Assembly: GCF_009765995.1 (NCBI RefSeq) | Contig: NZ_LMUI01000050.1 | Span: 1 to 64,000, forward strand | DNA from: Methylocapsa sp. S129 | GTDB taxonomy: Bacteria > Pseudomonadota > Alphaproteobacteria > Rhizobiales > Beijerinckiaceae | Length of the DNA stretch: 64,000 nt | Direction: 5' to 3' | In this document: piece after piece, positions 28,641 through 38,214 of the stretch | Layout of the letters: the number at the start of each line of letters is the position of its first letter | How positions within the stretch are numbered: position 1 is the first letter of the stretch | Made by a program: the position numbers and the translations under genes | Notes under the pieces: generated by a model | What the model saw: only the letters and a program-made list of their open reading frames with translations | Told to the model about the DNA's origin: nothing | Databases searched by the model: none

Positions 28641-29582
28641 TCAATACCGGATCCGGGGATCGAGGACCAGGTACAGCAAATCGATAGTCAGGTTAATCAC
28701 GACATAGGTGAGTGAAAACAGCAGAACCACCGCTTGAACCGTCGGATAGTCGCGCGCCAATACCGCGTCGACGGTCAGACGACCCAAGCCGGGAATATTG
28801 AAAACACTCTCCGTCACGACGACCCCGCTGATCAGCAATGCGATGCTGACGCCGATCACTGTGACGATCGGCACGGCGGCGTTACGCAACGCATGGCGCA
28901 CGAGGACCTTCATCGACGACAAACCCTTGGAGCGCGCGGTGCGAACGTAATCCTCGTTGAGCACCTCCAGCACGCTGGTGCGCGTCATCCGCGCCAGAAG
29001 CGCGATATAGACGATCGAAAGCGTAATCGACGGCAGTATGAGCCGGTAGATGAATCCGCCAAACCCATCCGATAGCCTTTGGTAGCCCTGTACGGGAAAC
29101 CAACCCAGTTTGACCGAAAAGACATAGATCAAGAGATAGCCGATCACGAAAACCGGCGCCGAGAAGCCGAGCACCGAGAATCCCATCACGACACGGTCGA
29201 CCCACGAGCCCTGTCGGTAGGCGGCCAACGCGCCGAGCGGCACCGATATCACGGTGGCGAGGATGATCGTCAGCACAGCCAGAGCCAACGTCGGCTCCAG
29301 ACGATCGACGATCAGCGAAGCGACCGTTTTCTTGTAGAAGAACGATTCGCCGAAGTCGCCCACGACCATTTTGCCGGCCCAGATGAAAAACTGGGCGGCG
29401 ATCGGCTGATCCAGGCCGAGTTGCGAACGAATTTGCGCGATGTCTTCGCTCGAGGCCGAGTTGCCGGCGATCACCGCCGCGGGGTCGCCGGGAGTCAGCC
29501 GCAACATCAAGAACACCAGCACGCCGACGATCAAAACCACCGGCACGATCGCGGCAATCCGCCGGCACAAGTACATCAGCAT
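28641..29582 (-). CDS. Dipeptide ABC transporter permease (DppB-like), second system
   Basis: A 313-residue permease: N-terminal span, LRLTPGDPAAVIAG, QLGLDQPIAAQF, the EAA-type loop EDYVRTARSKGLSSMK and C-terminal spans ending VLDPRI. GAGGAC lies upstream of the ATG. It forms the channel with the adjacent DppC-like protein. Confidence 0.92.
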   Translation of the reverse strand: MLMYLCRRIAAIVPVVLIVGVLVFLMLRLTPGDPAAVIAGNSASSEDIAQIRSQLGLDQPIAAQFFIWAGKMVVGDFGESFFYKKTVASLIVDRLEPTLALAVLTIILATVISVPLGALAAYRQGSWVDRVVMGFSVLGFSAPVFVIGYLLIYVFSVKLGWFPVQGYQRLSDGFGGFIYRLILPSITLSIVYIALLARMTRTSVLEVLNEDYVRTARSKGLSSMKVLVRHALRNAAVPIVTVIGVSIALLISGVVVTESVFNIPGLGRLTVDAVLARDYPTVQAVVLLFSLTYVVINLTIDLLYLVLDPRIRY

Positions 29583-29609
29583 GATGACGTCCTCAGCCGC
29601 GCGTTCCGT

Positions 29610-31199
29610 TCAGCCGCCTGCCTTTTCGACGTTCCAGAAGACGGCGACCGGCGCCGCGATCACGCCGGTGATAGTCTTGCGCATCGCATAGGGTTGGTAC
29701 CATTGACCGATATTGATGTAGGTCGGATATTCGGCCTCCCGAACCTGCACCGCATCGACGATCGCCTTCTGCTTGGCCGGATCAATCTCACGCGCGAAAT
29801 CAGCGCGCAGTTTTTCGAGTTCCGGGTCGCAGGGCCAGCCGAACGGCGCCTTATCGCAACTGGCGTTCACGAAAGCTGAACTGACCGGGTTCAAAATATC
29901 GGCCGCCACCCAACTCGTGAGCATCGCATTCCAGCCCCCTTTGTCTGGCGCATCCTTCTTCGTGCGCCGGGCCACCACCGTCTGCCAGTCCATCGACTGC
30001 ATGTCGACCTTCATGCCGATTTTTTCCATTAACGACTTCGCCACAGGCGCCAGATTGGTCAACGTCCCCAAATCGGTCGATTGCAGCAACACCACGGGCT
30101 CGCCGTCGTAGCCGCCTTCCTTGAGCAACTCGCGCGCCTTCTTGAAATTCGACTCAAGCTTGTCCGTCATGCCAGCGTCCGAAGCGAACGGCATGCCGCA
30201 CACAAAGAGGGCCTTGCATTCCTTGTAATAAGTGGGATCGCCGATCGTCGCCTTCAGGAAGTCCTCCTGATTGAAGGCGTAAAGCAGCGCCTGGCGAATT
30301 TTTGGATTGTCGAACGGCTTGTGCAGAACGTTGAAGCGAAAGGCGTACTGATAGCCCAAGGGATTGCCGTCGACCAGCTTGAGGTCTGGGCTTTTTGTGA
30401 TCTCCGGCAGCAGATCGATCGACGGCTGCTCGATGAAGTCGATTTCGCCAGCCTTGAGCGCGTTGACCGCAGTCTGCTGGTCGGTCATCACGATCCATTC
30501 AACCCGGTCAAGCTTGACGACCTTGCCCCCAGCCATCGCGGAGGGCGGCTCCGACCGCGGTTTATATTTGTCGAACTTCACGAAGACAGCCTTCACGCCA
30601 GGCTTCCATTCATCCGTCTTGAATACGAACGGGCCGGAACCGATGTAATCCTTGATCTGTTCGTTCGGCGGCGTGTCGGCGACTCGTTTGGGCATGATGA
30701 AGGCGGGATTTGACGAAGGCTTGCCGAGACCTTGCAGCATGAGACCGGTGGCTGCGTTGAGGCTGATGGTAAAGGTCTTGGCGTCGACGACTTTCATCTC
30801 TTTGACGAAGGTCATCAGCATCTGGCCAACCGCGTCCCTCGCGCCCCAACGCTTGATCGAGGCGATGCAGTCTTCCGAAGTCACAGGCGCGCCGTCATGG
30901 AACAGCAACCCATCGCGCAACGTGAAAGTCCACGTCAGATTATCGGCGCTCACCGAATAGGTGTCGACCATCTGCGGCTTGATGTCGCCCTTCGCATCCA
31001 TCGCGAACAGCGTATCGTAGACCATGTATCCATAGTTGCGAACGATATAGGCCGTGGTCCAGATCGGATCGAGAATCTTCAAGTCGGACTGCATCACGGC
31101 GTGCAAAGTTGTCTGCGCGTTGGCGAGCGCGGGAGCAGCCAAGCAAATGGCCGCCGCTAACAAAACGGTTGCACGTTTGCGCGTGGATTCTAAGAGCAT
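29610..31199 (-). CDS. Peptide ABC transporter substrate-binding protein, second system
   Basis: A 529-residue exported SBP_bac_5 protein. Signal peptide: RKRATVLLAAAICLAAPALANAQ in overlapping parts, ending with an ANA cleavage site. The mature part opens TLHAVMQSDLKILDP. The start at 31199 is chosen because GGGGAG precedes it. It is the first gene of an eight-gene minus-strand operon (binding protein, DppB, DppC, DppDF, amidase, M20, M81, M20) and is divergent from a second amidase gene, so the 450-base gap probably holds both promoters. Confidence 0.92.
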   Translation of the reverse strand: MLLESTRKRATVLLAAAICLAAPALANAQTTLHAVMQSDLKILDPIWTTAYIVRNYGYMVYDTLFAMDAKGDIKPQMVDTYSVSADNLTWTFTLRDGLLFHDGAPVTSEDCIASIKRWGARDAVGQMLMTFVKEMKVVDAKTFTISLNAATGLMLQGLGKPSSNPAFIMPKRVADTPPNEQIKDYIGSGPFVFKTDEWKPGVKAVFVKFDKYKPRSEPPSAMAGGKVVKLDRVEWIVMTDQQTAVNALKAGEIDFIEQPSIDLLPEITKSPDLKLVDGNPLGYQYAFRFNVLHKPFDNPKIRQALLYAFNQEDFLKATIGDPTYYKECKALFVCGMPFASDAGMTDKLESNFKKARELLKEGGYDGEPVVLLQSTDLGTLTNLAPVAKSLMEKIGMKVDMQSMDWQTVVARRTKKDAPDKGGWNAMLTSWVAADILNPVSSAFVNASCDKAPFGWPCDPELEKLRADFAREIDPAKQKAIVDAVQVREAEYPTYINIGQWYQPYAMRKTITGVIAAPVAVFWNVEKAGG

Positions 31200-31650
31200 T
31201 GACTCTCCCCTTTCACCTGCGACGCCCGCGAACAAATTCACATTCATTTGAGTGGCCACAAGCGATGGACAGCACGCATTTGCGCCCCAAGATCGAGCAA
31301 CATCGAGTCAGCCGCGTTCCGGCTGAGGCGATGCGAGCCTGCAACGCCGGCCAGTTAGCAGCGCCCGCAGCGCTATGCGAGTTTCATGCCAGTTTCCAAC
31401 TCATTGCCAGCCCACGGCCGGAGGCGATTCGCTTCGATGACTTCGTCGCCCGCCCCTTTGCGATTTATCGATTTGAAAGTCCTCGGACTCGGCCTTGCGA
31501 AAGCGACGATTTGCCGCAATGCAATGTAACCCGACACCTGTCACCGCGTCTCCGCTGAAGCGATGGCGTCCAAACCGAACACCCGGCCTTGAATCACCTC
31601 GGGTTGTTCATCTAGGCTCCACGCATAATCTGAAAGTGAGCGACGCGAAT
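31200..31650. promoter_or_regulatory. Divergent intergenic region between the binding-protein and amidase genes
   Basis: A 451-base non-coding stretch between two divergent genes. It must contain the promoter of the second Dpp operon and possibly that of the amidase. I see no confident -35/-10 pair, operator palindrome or small gene; open frames across it lack family features. Confidence 0.4.
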
Positions 31651-33126
31651 ATGAAATTGGCGATGAGCTGGGACGAGTGGGCCGATCACGACGCCGTAGC
31701 GCTGGCTACCCGCGTCCGAAAGGGAGAGGTGACACCCGCCGAGCTGGCGGCCCAGGCCGCCGCCGGCATCGCCAGGATCAATCCAGCCCTCAGCGCCGTT
31801 GTCGAGGTGTTTGACGATGTAGTGGACGACCCGTTGAAGGATGGGATGAACGCCGGCGGCGCCTTCGCCGGCGTTCCCTACCTCATGAAAGATCTCGGCC
31901 CGACCCTGCAGGGGCGCCTACAGGAGATGGGTTCGCTGCTCATGCGGGGCAACCGCGCCAAGGCGGACAGCCACCTCACTGGCAGGATCCGCCAGGCCGG
32001 GCTGAACATCGTTGGGCGCACCACCACGCCGGAATTCGGCGTCTGCAGTTCGGCCGAGAACCCGGCGGTCTATATCACGCGCAACCCCTGGGACTTGGAC
32101 TACACGACATGCGGCTCTTCCGCCGGCACGGCGGCGATAGTAGCGGCCGGCGCCCTCCCCATCTCGCACGCCACCGACGGTGGCGGCTCCATTCGCATCC
32201 CCGCCGGGGTGAACGGCAATATCGGCCTCAAAGTGTCGCGCGGCGTGTTCTCCATCGCGCCGAACGCGTCGGACCTGACGGGACTTGTCTCGATCCAGGG
32301 CTGCCACACCCGCACCGTGCGCGACACGGCGGCCTTCGTCGATAGCTGCCGTGGCGGAGCGCCGGGCGAGTTCATGCCCTATTGGCTGCCGGCCGAGCCG
32401 TACTCCGATCTCATCCAGCGCGATCCGGGCCGCCTTCGCATCGCGCTGTCGCACGAGTGGGGCGACTACCGCGCCACGCCGCAAATCGTGGCGGAGTTGG
32501 AGCGGGTCGGCCGCTTCCTCGAAGGTTTGGGCCATCACGTCGATTGGGCGCTCCCCGCAGTGGATTTTCGTGTCGCCTTTGCCGCCCAGACGACCTGCTA
32601 CATCAGCAATTTCGCACAGACCATCGCCAACTTGCTCGTCCAGCTAGGACTCGACCGGCCGCCCGTCGATTTGGTCGAGCCTGTGAACGTCAAGATCTGG
32701 GAAGCTGGCCTAAACGCCTCCTATGCGGAGCGGGCGCGGATGCAGGCGGTGTTCAATACGACGTCCCGCGCCTTCGGGGCCTTCTTCGAGGATTGGGACA
32801 TCATCCTGACCCCGATCACGGCGCTCCCCACCCCGAAGATCGGCGCTACGGAATATCTGACGACCAGCGACAATCCGTCGGTGCTCGACTGGTTCGGCAA
32901 TCTCTGGCGCAATTTCGCCTATACGCCGCTTGCCAATCTCTGCGGCATCCCGGCCATTTCCTTGCCGCTCGCCGAACAGGAGAACGGATTGCCGCTGGGC
33001 ATCCAGGCGCAGGCGCGCCAGGCCAATGATGGGCTGCTGCTACAATTGGGCGCCCAGATTGAGCGTGCGATCGACGGTCGGTGGAACGCCGGACGGCTGC
33101 CGCGCGTGCATGTCACCGCCGATTGA
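31651..33126 (+). CDS. Amidase-signature enzyme, second copy
   Basis: A 491-residue amidase-signature hydrolase with Lys in VPYLMKDLGPT, CGSSAGTAAIVAAG, and the Ser-rich HATDGGGSIRIPAG. It is diverged from the amidase at 24535 (different spacing and C-terminus), so the two are old paralogues. The ATG at 31651 is used; the Shine-Dalgarno sequence is weak, and an in-frame ATG at 31663 is possible. It is divergent from the second Dpp operon and may share its regulator. Confidence 0.92.
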   Translation: MKLAMSWDEWADHDAVALATRVRKGEVTPAELAAQAAAGIARINPALSAVVEVFDDVVDDPLKDGMNAGGAFAGVPYLMKDLGPTLQGRLQEMGSLLMRGNRAKADSHLTGRIRQAGLNIVGRTTTPEFGVCSSAENPAVYITRNPWDLDYTTCGSSAGTAAIVAAGALPISHATDGGGSIRIPAGVNGNIGLKVSRGVFSIAPNASDLTGLVSIQGCHTRTVRDTAAFVDSCRGGAPGEFMPYWLPAEPYSDLIQRDPGRLRIALSHEWGDYRATPQIVAELERVGRFLEGLGHHVDWALPAVDFRVAFAAQTTCYISNFAQTIANLLVQLGLDRPPVDLVEPVNVKIWEAGLNASYAERARMQAVFNTTSRAFGAFFEDWDIILTPITALPTPKIGATEYLTTSDNPSVLDWFGNLWRNFAYTPLANLCGIPAISLPLAEQENGLPLGIQAQARQANDGLLLQLGAQIERAIDGRWNAGRLPRVHVTAD

Positions 33127-33353
33127 CGCGCAATTGCGGGCGCCCGCGAGGGTCTCATCATGAAGAATTCAAATAGCGACGAATCGCGGCGCGTCAATTC
33201 GTGGTCTGGGGCTTCATCGAGCGTAGCCATGCTAGCATTAGTCCGACTAATCAATAATTTAGAGGATTATGCCGGGATTCCGATGGTCATCGACGAGCGA
33301 TAGATTTATGACTGATTCTGGGGGCCAAGACGACAAAATGCGGGAGGTCAAAG

Positions 33354-33617
33354 ATGTCCATATCAACTCATCAAACGCCCGCCGGAGGCGCCCCTTCGGC
33401 AGCATTTATCCCAGAGGCGGGGCACTTCTATCGCTTCTATTCGATCGACGTTGGCGGCCGTATCGCGCTCGCGGAAGACCACGAGTGTGAGAGCGACGGC
33501 GCGGCGATTGCGCTCGCGAAAAAGCTTCTTTCGGAGAAAACCTGCCCGACAATCGAGGTCTGGCTCCATAAGTCGCGCATCGGCGTCATAGAGAGCCGTT
33601 CGTGGCGCGGCGCCTGA
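33354..33617 (+). CDS. Small conserved-type hypothetical protein
   Basis: An 87-residue cytoplasmic protein with a pattern I associate with small alphaproteobacterial proteins: HFYRFYSIDVGGRIALAED, then an Ala/Leu helix, then IEVWLHKSRIGVI. Start support is strong (GGGAGG before the ATG), and a textbook terminator follows four bases after the stop, so it is a genuine monocistronic gene. No function can be assigned. Confidence 0.8.
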   Translation: MSISTHQTPAGGAPSAAFIPEAGHFYRFYSIDVGGRIALAEDHECESDGAAIALAKKLLSEKTCPTIEVWLHKSRIGVIESRSWRGA

Positions 33618-33620
33618 CAA

Positions 33621-33650
33621 AAAAGCCCGCTCGAATCTGAGCGGGCTTTT
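33621..33650 (+). terminator. Rho-independent terminator (bidirectional)
   Basis: A perfect 12-base-pair stem, AAAAGCCCGCTC (33621-33632) with GAGCGGGCTTTT (33639-33650) around a six-base loop. It has A-runs before and T-runs after, so it can end both the small plus-strand gene and the minus-strand Rieske operon. Confidence 0.93.
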
Positions 33651-33724
33651 CACTCTTACGGCTTGGGCGTCGTGGTCGGCTCAGGCGGCGGCGCGGGCGG
33701 TAGGCGCAAGGGGCCGGCTCATGC

Positions 33725-34036
33725 TCATATCTCGACAAACACGCGTTTGTTTCCGACGCGCACGGGATAGGTTCTGAGGTTTACGCAGACGGGCGCGCCC
33801 TTCGCCTCGCCGGTCTTGTAGTTGAAGCGGCCATTGTGCTTGGGACATTCGATGATGTCGTCCATCACGAGGCCGTCGGCCAGATGCACCTTTTCATGCG
33901 TGCACAAGCCGTCCGTTGCGAAGAATTCGTCGTCCGGGCTGCGGTAAATGGCGAATGTCCTGCCGCCATGATCAAACCGGATCGCCTCTTCGTTTTCTAT
34001 GTCATCCGCCGAATAGGCGTCAACCCACTGCGCCAT
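33725..34036 (-). CDS. MocE-type Rieske [2Fe-2S] ferredoxin
   Basis: A 103-residue soluble Rieske ferredoxin. Cluster ligands: Cys45 and His47 in LCTHEK, Cys64 and His67 in ECPKHNGRF. Size and pattern match the MocE-type ferredoxins that pass electrons to oxygenases. The ATG at 34036 is chosen because GGGG stands eight bases upstream. It is the last gene of the ABC-importer/hydroxylase operon and probably feeds electrons to the membrane hydroxylase encoded at its start. No ferredoxin reductase gene is in the window. Confidence 0.9.
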   Translation of the reverse strand: MAQWVDAYSADDIENEEAIRFDHGGRTFAIYRSPDDEFFATDGLCTHEKVHLADGLVMDDIIECPKHNGRFNYKTGEAKGAPVCVNLRTYPVRVGNKRVFVEI

Positions 34037-34112
34037 CTGCACCACCCCGGTGAATTCGAATTTCGAGAACGGCGCCGGCGGAATTTCTCACCCTTGCCTT
34101 GAGGCGCCGCGG

Positions 34113-34931
34113 TCATCCCCCGACGCGCGGCGGATGACCTTCGTGTTTTGTCATGTAGCTCTCGATTTCGGCCTCGAGCTCGGCCATCTGCTCGCCGCCA
34201 GCCATCAGATCGGTGATCTCTTCGCGGCTCTTCTCTCCCTTGCGGAAGTCGGCGGCCTTCGAGCCACGGATCGGGACGGCGAAATGGTCGCCCACCGTCA
34301 GGGCATGGACGACATTGTGGGTGATGAAGATAACGGCGATGCCTTTCTGACGCGCTTGCAGGACGATGCGCAGAACATGCGCCGCCTCCTTGACGCCGAG
34401 CGCGGCGGTCGGTTCGTCCAGGATCAGCACGCTCGCGCCGAAATGGACGGCGCGGGCGATCGCCAGGGCCTGGCGTTCGCCCCCCGACAGGCCGCCGACG
34501 AGGCGGTTGCCGTCGTCGATGCGCGTGATCCCGAGTTGCCGCATTTCTCTGACGGCGATCTCATTGGCCCGCTTGCGGTCGAAGATGACGAGCGGCCCCC
34601 AGCGCTTTGTCGGCTCGGCCCCGACGAAGAACGAGCGTCCGATGCTCATGAGCTGAAATGTTCCGCCAAATTGGTGGACCGTTGCGATCCCGTGGTCGCT
34701 GGCGTCGCGGGGACTGTCGAATGAGACGGGCTTGCCGTCCATCTCCATGACGCCGGACGTCGCTTTGTGGACGCCGGAGAGAATCTTGATGAGCGTGGAC
34801 TTGCCCGCGCCATTGTCGCCGAGCAGGCATAGCACCTCGCCGCGGTTCACGTCGAGCGAAATGTCGCGCAGCACGTCGATCGGACCGAACGACTTATTGA
34901 TTCCTGTCAATTTGAGGAGGGGAATGGTCAT
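34113..34931 (-). CDS. Sugar ABC transporter ATPase (single-domain, FrcA-like)
   Basis: A 272-residue ATPase: Walker A GDNGAGKSTLIK, Q-loop region, signature LSGGERQALAIARA, Walker B VLILDEPTAALG and H-loop FITHN. It has only one nucleotide-binding domain, like FrcA, unlike two-domain RbsA, so it must act as a homodimer. The start is an ATG overlapping the permease stop (ATGA); the open frame further upstream is antisense to the permease. Likely ligand class: monosaccharide or cyclitol. Confidence 0.92.
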   Translation of the reverse strand: MTIPLLKLTGINKSFGPIDVLRDISLDVNRGEVLCLLGDNGAGKSTLIKILSGVHKATSGVMEMDGKPVSFDSPRDASDHGIATVHQFGGTFQLMSIGRSFFVGAEPTKRWGPLVIFDRKRANEIAVREMRQLGITRIDDGNRLVGGLSGGERQALAIARAVHFGASVLILDEPTAALGVKEAAHVLRIVLQARQKGIAVIFITHNVVHALTVGDHFAVPIRGSKAADFRKGEKSREEITDLMAGGEQMAELEAEIESYMTKHEGHPPRVGG

Positions 34932-35998
34932 GAGCGCGTCCTCGTTTTCGTACGTGCGGCGTAGGTCAGCGCCATGTTGCGGAACGTGTTGTTCATGACG
35001 ACGGCCAGAAGCAGCAGGATGCCGATGATCAGGCTGGCCCAATTGGCGTTGAAGCCCGTGTAGAATATGCCTTGGTTGACGACGGAGAACGTCACGGTGC
35101 CCAGCACGATGCCGACCACCGATCCGTATCCGCCCGTGAGCAGCACGCCGCCGACGACGACGGCGATGATCGAGTTGAAGATGAAGGACTGCCCCGCGGC
35201 CACTTGCGCGCTGTTGTAGAGGATCGCCTGCGACAGGCCGACGAAAGCGGCGCACAGGCCGCTGCCCATGTAGAGCGCGATCGTCAGTCGGTCCGTCGGG
35301 ATGCCCGCGTTGCGGGCGCTCACGCTATCCCCGCCAACGGCCAGGATCCAATTGCCGTAGCGGGAGAGATTCAGGATGTAGCCGACGATCGCCACGATGG
35401 CGATCCACCAGAAGAGCGTCACTTCGAACTTGCCGCCGATATAGTCGCCCAAAAGCAGCTTGGCGATGGGCCCGCTCTTGAGCGCAACGCTCGTGCTTCC
35501 CGTCAGAATGATGGAAAGGCCAAGCGTGAGACCCGCCAACGCGAATAGCGTCGCCAATGTGACCACGAAGGATGGCACCCTGGTCCGGATCACCAGGAGA
35601 CCGTTGACGAAGCCGACGACGAGGCCGAGGCCGAGAGAGGCGAGGACTCCGACGATGATCGGGGCATGGAAGTGGCCGGAGATGATGGCGACCGTCATGG
35701 AGCTGGCGGGCACCATCGAGCCGACGGAGAGATCGAGCTGCCCGGCGATCATCAGCAGCCCAACCGGAAGCGCAATGATCCCGAGTTCGGCGGCGACATT
35801 GAGCCAGCTCGCGGCACCGCCGACGGACAGAAAATCCTCGCCGCCGAAGATCGAGAAAAAGACGAAGACGGCGATCAGGCCGATGACCGAGCCCATCTCC
35901 GGCCGACGCACGAGGCTGCCGAACGAGGGCCATTGCGAGCGCGAGGCGAGCGGCGCGATCGCGGCCTCGGAGGGCTGCATGGCTGTTTCGGATTTCAT
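34928..35998 (-). CDS. Sugar ABC transporter permease (RbsC/FrcC family)
   Basis: A 356-residue permease with about nine hydrophobic segments and the RbsC-family features PVGLLMIAGQLDLSVGS, GFVNGLLVIRTRVPSFVVTL and GGVLLTGGYGSVVG. The start at 35998 is preferred because GGGGG lies eight bases upstream; an ATG two codons earlier is too close to it. A hairpin separates it from the binding-protein gene. Confidence 0.92.
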   Translation of the reverse strand: MKSETAMQPSEAAIAPLASRSQWPSFGSLVRRPEMGSVIGLIAVFVFFSIFGGEDFLSVGGAASWLNVAAELGIIALPVGLLMIAGQLDLSVGSMVPASSMTVAIISGHFHAPIIVGVLASLGLGLVVGFVNGLLVIRTRVPSFVVTLATLFALAGLTLGLSIILTGSTSVALKSGPIAKLLLGDYIGGKFEVTLFWWIAIVAIVGYILNLSRYGNWILAVGGDSVSARNAGIPTDRLTIALYMGSGLCAAFVGLSQAILYNSAQVAAGQSFIFNSIIAVVVGGVLLTGGYGSVVGIVLGTVTFSVVNQGIFYTGFNANWASLIIGILLLLAVVMNNTFRNMALTYAARTKTRTRS

Positions 35999-36079
35999 GG
36001 ACATGGCCCCCGAGTCTTATGGCCTGAATAGGGAACGGTTCGCGCCGAGGTCCGATGGCTGACGGCCGCGATGGGGAAA

Positions 36080-36111
36080 GTCCGGCCCAGGGATGCTCTC
36101 TCGGGCCGGAC
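36080..36111 (-). terminator. Intercistronic hairpin after the sugar-binding-protein gene
   Basis: A perfect nine-base-pair stem, GTCCGGCCC (36080-36088) with GGGCCGGAC (36103-36111), lies 16 bases downstream of the binding-protein stop on the minus strand and is followed by TTTCCCC. It fits a partial terminator or 3' stabiliser that keeps binding-protein mRNA more abundant than permease mRNA. Confidence 0.6.
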
Positions 36112-36127
36112 GGTCAGTTTGCGGCGC

Positions 36128-37114
36128 TTAGCGGGCGCCCGCCGCGGCGCCGGGGATCGTCGCGTCCGCGTTTGCCGCGTCGACGATCCCCGGTCCGGTC
36201 AGCACCGGTTTCGTTGGAAGGTCGAGGCCATAGGCGACGAAGCCGTTCAGCAGAGACACGGCAAGGTAGCCTTGCAAGTAGGGCTGCTGATCGATCGCGA
36301 ACAATTGCTTGCCATCCTTGATGCGGTTCAGGCCGGTTTCGTCCATATCGAACGAAGCGAGCTTGACCTTGTCGCCGACGCCGGCCTGCGCAATGGCGTT
36401 GGCGGCGCTGTTGGCGTCACCGGCGCTGATGGTGATGGCGCCGTCAATGGTTTTGTCTTTCAATAGAGCGGCCTTGATGGCCTCGGCGACCGCGGTCGGG
36501 TTGCCGAAGCTTGAAGAAGGCAGCGGCAGTTGGCTTGATTTGCCGCCGTTCTTGCCCATGGCGTCGGCGATGCCCTTGCAGCGGTCTTCGGTGTTGGTGG
36601 CGCCCGGCAGTGTGTTGATGCAGAGCACGTTCTTGGCGCCGTGGCTGCCGTAATATTGGCCGCCGCCAAGGCCAGCCGCGTATTCTTCGTTACCGACATA
36701 GTTCATGGCGCCCAGCCGCTTGGCCGCATCCATCCCGCCGGAATTATAGATGATCAGCGGAACATGCGCGGCGACAACCTCTTTGAAAGCATCATCCATC
36801 GCCTCGGGGACCCAGTCCGGGCCAACGATGGCGTCGGGATGTTGGCTGAGCGCGGCCCGGATGAGCTTGGCTGCGTCCGGGCCCAAATTATCGTAGGTCT
36901 GCGGACCGAGCCAGATCACCGAGCCGCCCGACGCCTTAACAATCAGGCCGGCTTCGTCGGCGCCCTTCTTGACCTTCGACCAGAACGGGTCGTCCGCCTT
37001 GCCTCCGATAACGAAGATTTTGGCGCCATGGGTCTGCGCCATTGCGACGTTAAAGCTTGTCGCCATCAGCGCGACCGTGGCTATCGCCCTCGCGAAATCC
37101 TTCATGCATTTCAT
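36128..37114 (-). CDS. Sugar/cyclitol ABC transporter substrate-binding protein
   Basis: A 328-residue Peripla_BP_4-type protein. Signal peptide with an AMA-Q cleavage site near residue 26, then KIFVIGGKADDPFWSKV. Characteristic C-terminal segments include AIDQQPYLQGYLAV. GAGGAG precedes the ATG. It belongs to the ribose/fructose/inositol-binding group, which includes rhizopine-binding MocB. The cyclitol reading rests mainly on the moc-like neighbours. Confidence 0.9.
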   Translation of the reverse strand: MKCMKDFARAIATVALMATSFNVAMAQTHGAKIFVIGGKADDPFWSKVKKGADEAGLIVKASGGSVIWLGPQTYDNLGPDAAKLIRAALSQHPDAIVGPDWVPEAMDDAFKEVVAAHVPLIIYNSGGMDAAKRLGAMNYVGNEEYAAGLGGGQYYGSHGAKNVLCINTLPGATNTEDRCKGIADAMGKNGGKSSQLPLPSSSFGNPTAVAEAIKAALLKDKTIDGAITISAGDANSAANAIAQAGVGDKVKLASFDMDETGLNRIKDGKQLFAIDQQPYLQGYLAVSLLNGFVAYGLDLPTKPVLTGPGIVDAANADATIPGAAAGAR

Positions 37115-37167
37115 TTTTGTCTCCTCTCCCCAGTTGCGGTCCTCTGACCGATTTATTGAATTGACCG

Positions 37168-38214
37168 TCAGCTTGTTGTTGACGAAGTCGGCGCACCTCC
37201 CTCGGCGGCGGCCTTGGCGTTGAGACGCGCCCGCTTTTGCTCGAACCGCGCCTGCATCAGCGCGTCGCCTTCCTTCGTACCGTCGTGCAAGGTGCCGAAC
37301 CAGCGATCGAGCGGGAGCACGCCGTCGCCGCCATAGTTCACTTCGAAATATTTGTGGTGCAGGTAGTGCGCCCAGGCGTGGCTATCGAGCGCCGACTCTT
37401 CCGTGAGTTCGAGCCTGTCGAATCCGATATGGCCGTTCAGCGCGCCAAACCCGGCGACATGGAGCTGGAACAGAGCCACGATGGGATTGGAGGGGATGAT
37501 GAGATGCCATAGCGCGACGGCGTGATAGAGGAACGCCTCGATTGGATGCATCGACAGCGAGGACCAGGGCGAGGGATTGATCGAGTTGTGGTGGACCGAG
37601 TGAACCCACCGATAGAGCGGCGCCCAGTGCATCGCGCGATGGATGAAGAAGAAATGCGCCTCATGGATCGCCGGAGCGATCAGCACGAGTGCGGCGAGAT
37701 ACACCGGATGATCCGACCATTTCAGCCAGGGCGCAAACCCGTTGGCGAAAGCCCAAAGTATGAAAACTTCGACCGCGGTCCATAGCGGTATCGAGATGAG
37801 ATAGCTGCGCAGAAAATTATCGATGTTCTGGCTCTTGAACCAGAAGACGTCGGACGGGTGATCGGCAGGAAACCTGGCGTTGAATTTGAAGCGCGCGCCT
37901 TGCTTGCGCTTGACGTAGTAGAACAGCTCGACGGACCCATAGAGGACGAAGATCGCCGCTGCGTTCACGGCATAGAGCCACAGCGCCCAGCCCCAACTTA
38001 TCGCCTTCATCGTCTCGACGTCGGGCACGACGAACCGCCAATAGGCGAGCGCGGTCGCCATGTGGAAGGCGTTCCACGGCCAGATGTAGCCGGGGATCCA
38101 GGCGATGATCTTCGTGAGACGGGGCGGCCACGCCCACAAAGGCGCGATCTCCACTCTGGCGCTTGGCGTATAGTCGCCTCGCTTGTTGCGGGCGCCGAAT
38201 TTAAGGTCGTCCAT
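37168..38214 (-). CDS. Sterol-desaturase-family (fatty-acid hydroxylase) membrane di-iron oxygenase
   Basis: A 348-residue integral-membrane protein with the di-iron histidine boxes of this superfamily: HEAHFFFIHR (His184, His187, His192), HSVHH (205-209) and HYLHHKYFEVN (283-293), between several hydrophobic segments. It should use O2 and electrons to hydroxylate or O-dealkylate a substrate. The start at 38214 has GGAGG ahead of it. It is the first gene of a five-gene operon with a sugar ABC importer and a Rieske ferredoxin, which suggests the imported compound, not a membrane lipid, is the target. That link is inference. Confidence 0.88.
   Translation of the reverse strand: MDDLKFGARNKRGDYTPSARVEIAPLWAWPPRLTKIIAWIPGYIWPWNAFHMATALAYWRFVVPDVETMKAISWGWALWLYAVNAAAIFVLYGSVELFYYVKRKQGARFKFNARFPADHPSDVFWFKSQNIDNFLRSYLISIPLWTAVEVFILWAFANGFAPWLKWSDHPVYLAALVLIAPAIHEAHFFFIHRAMHWAPLYRWVHSVHHNSINPSPWSSLSMHPIEAFLYHAVALWHLIIPSNPIVALFQLHVAGFGALNGHIGFDRLELTEESALDSHAWAHYLHHKYFEVNYGGDGVLPLDRWFGTLHDGTKEGDALMQARFEQKRARLNAKAAAEGGAPTSSTTS

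Noticed and set aside
33651-33724. Minus-strand tail reading LRLPPAPPPEPTTTPKP before a stop
   Set aside because: Too short, preceded in frame by a stop, and no gene body precedes it. Possibly the leftover end of a lost protein, but not supportable.
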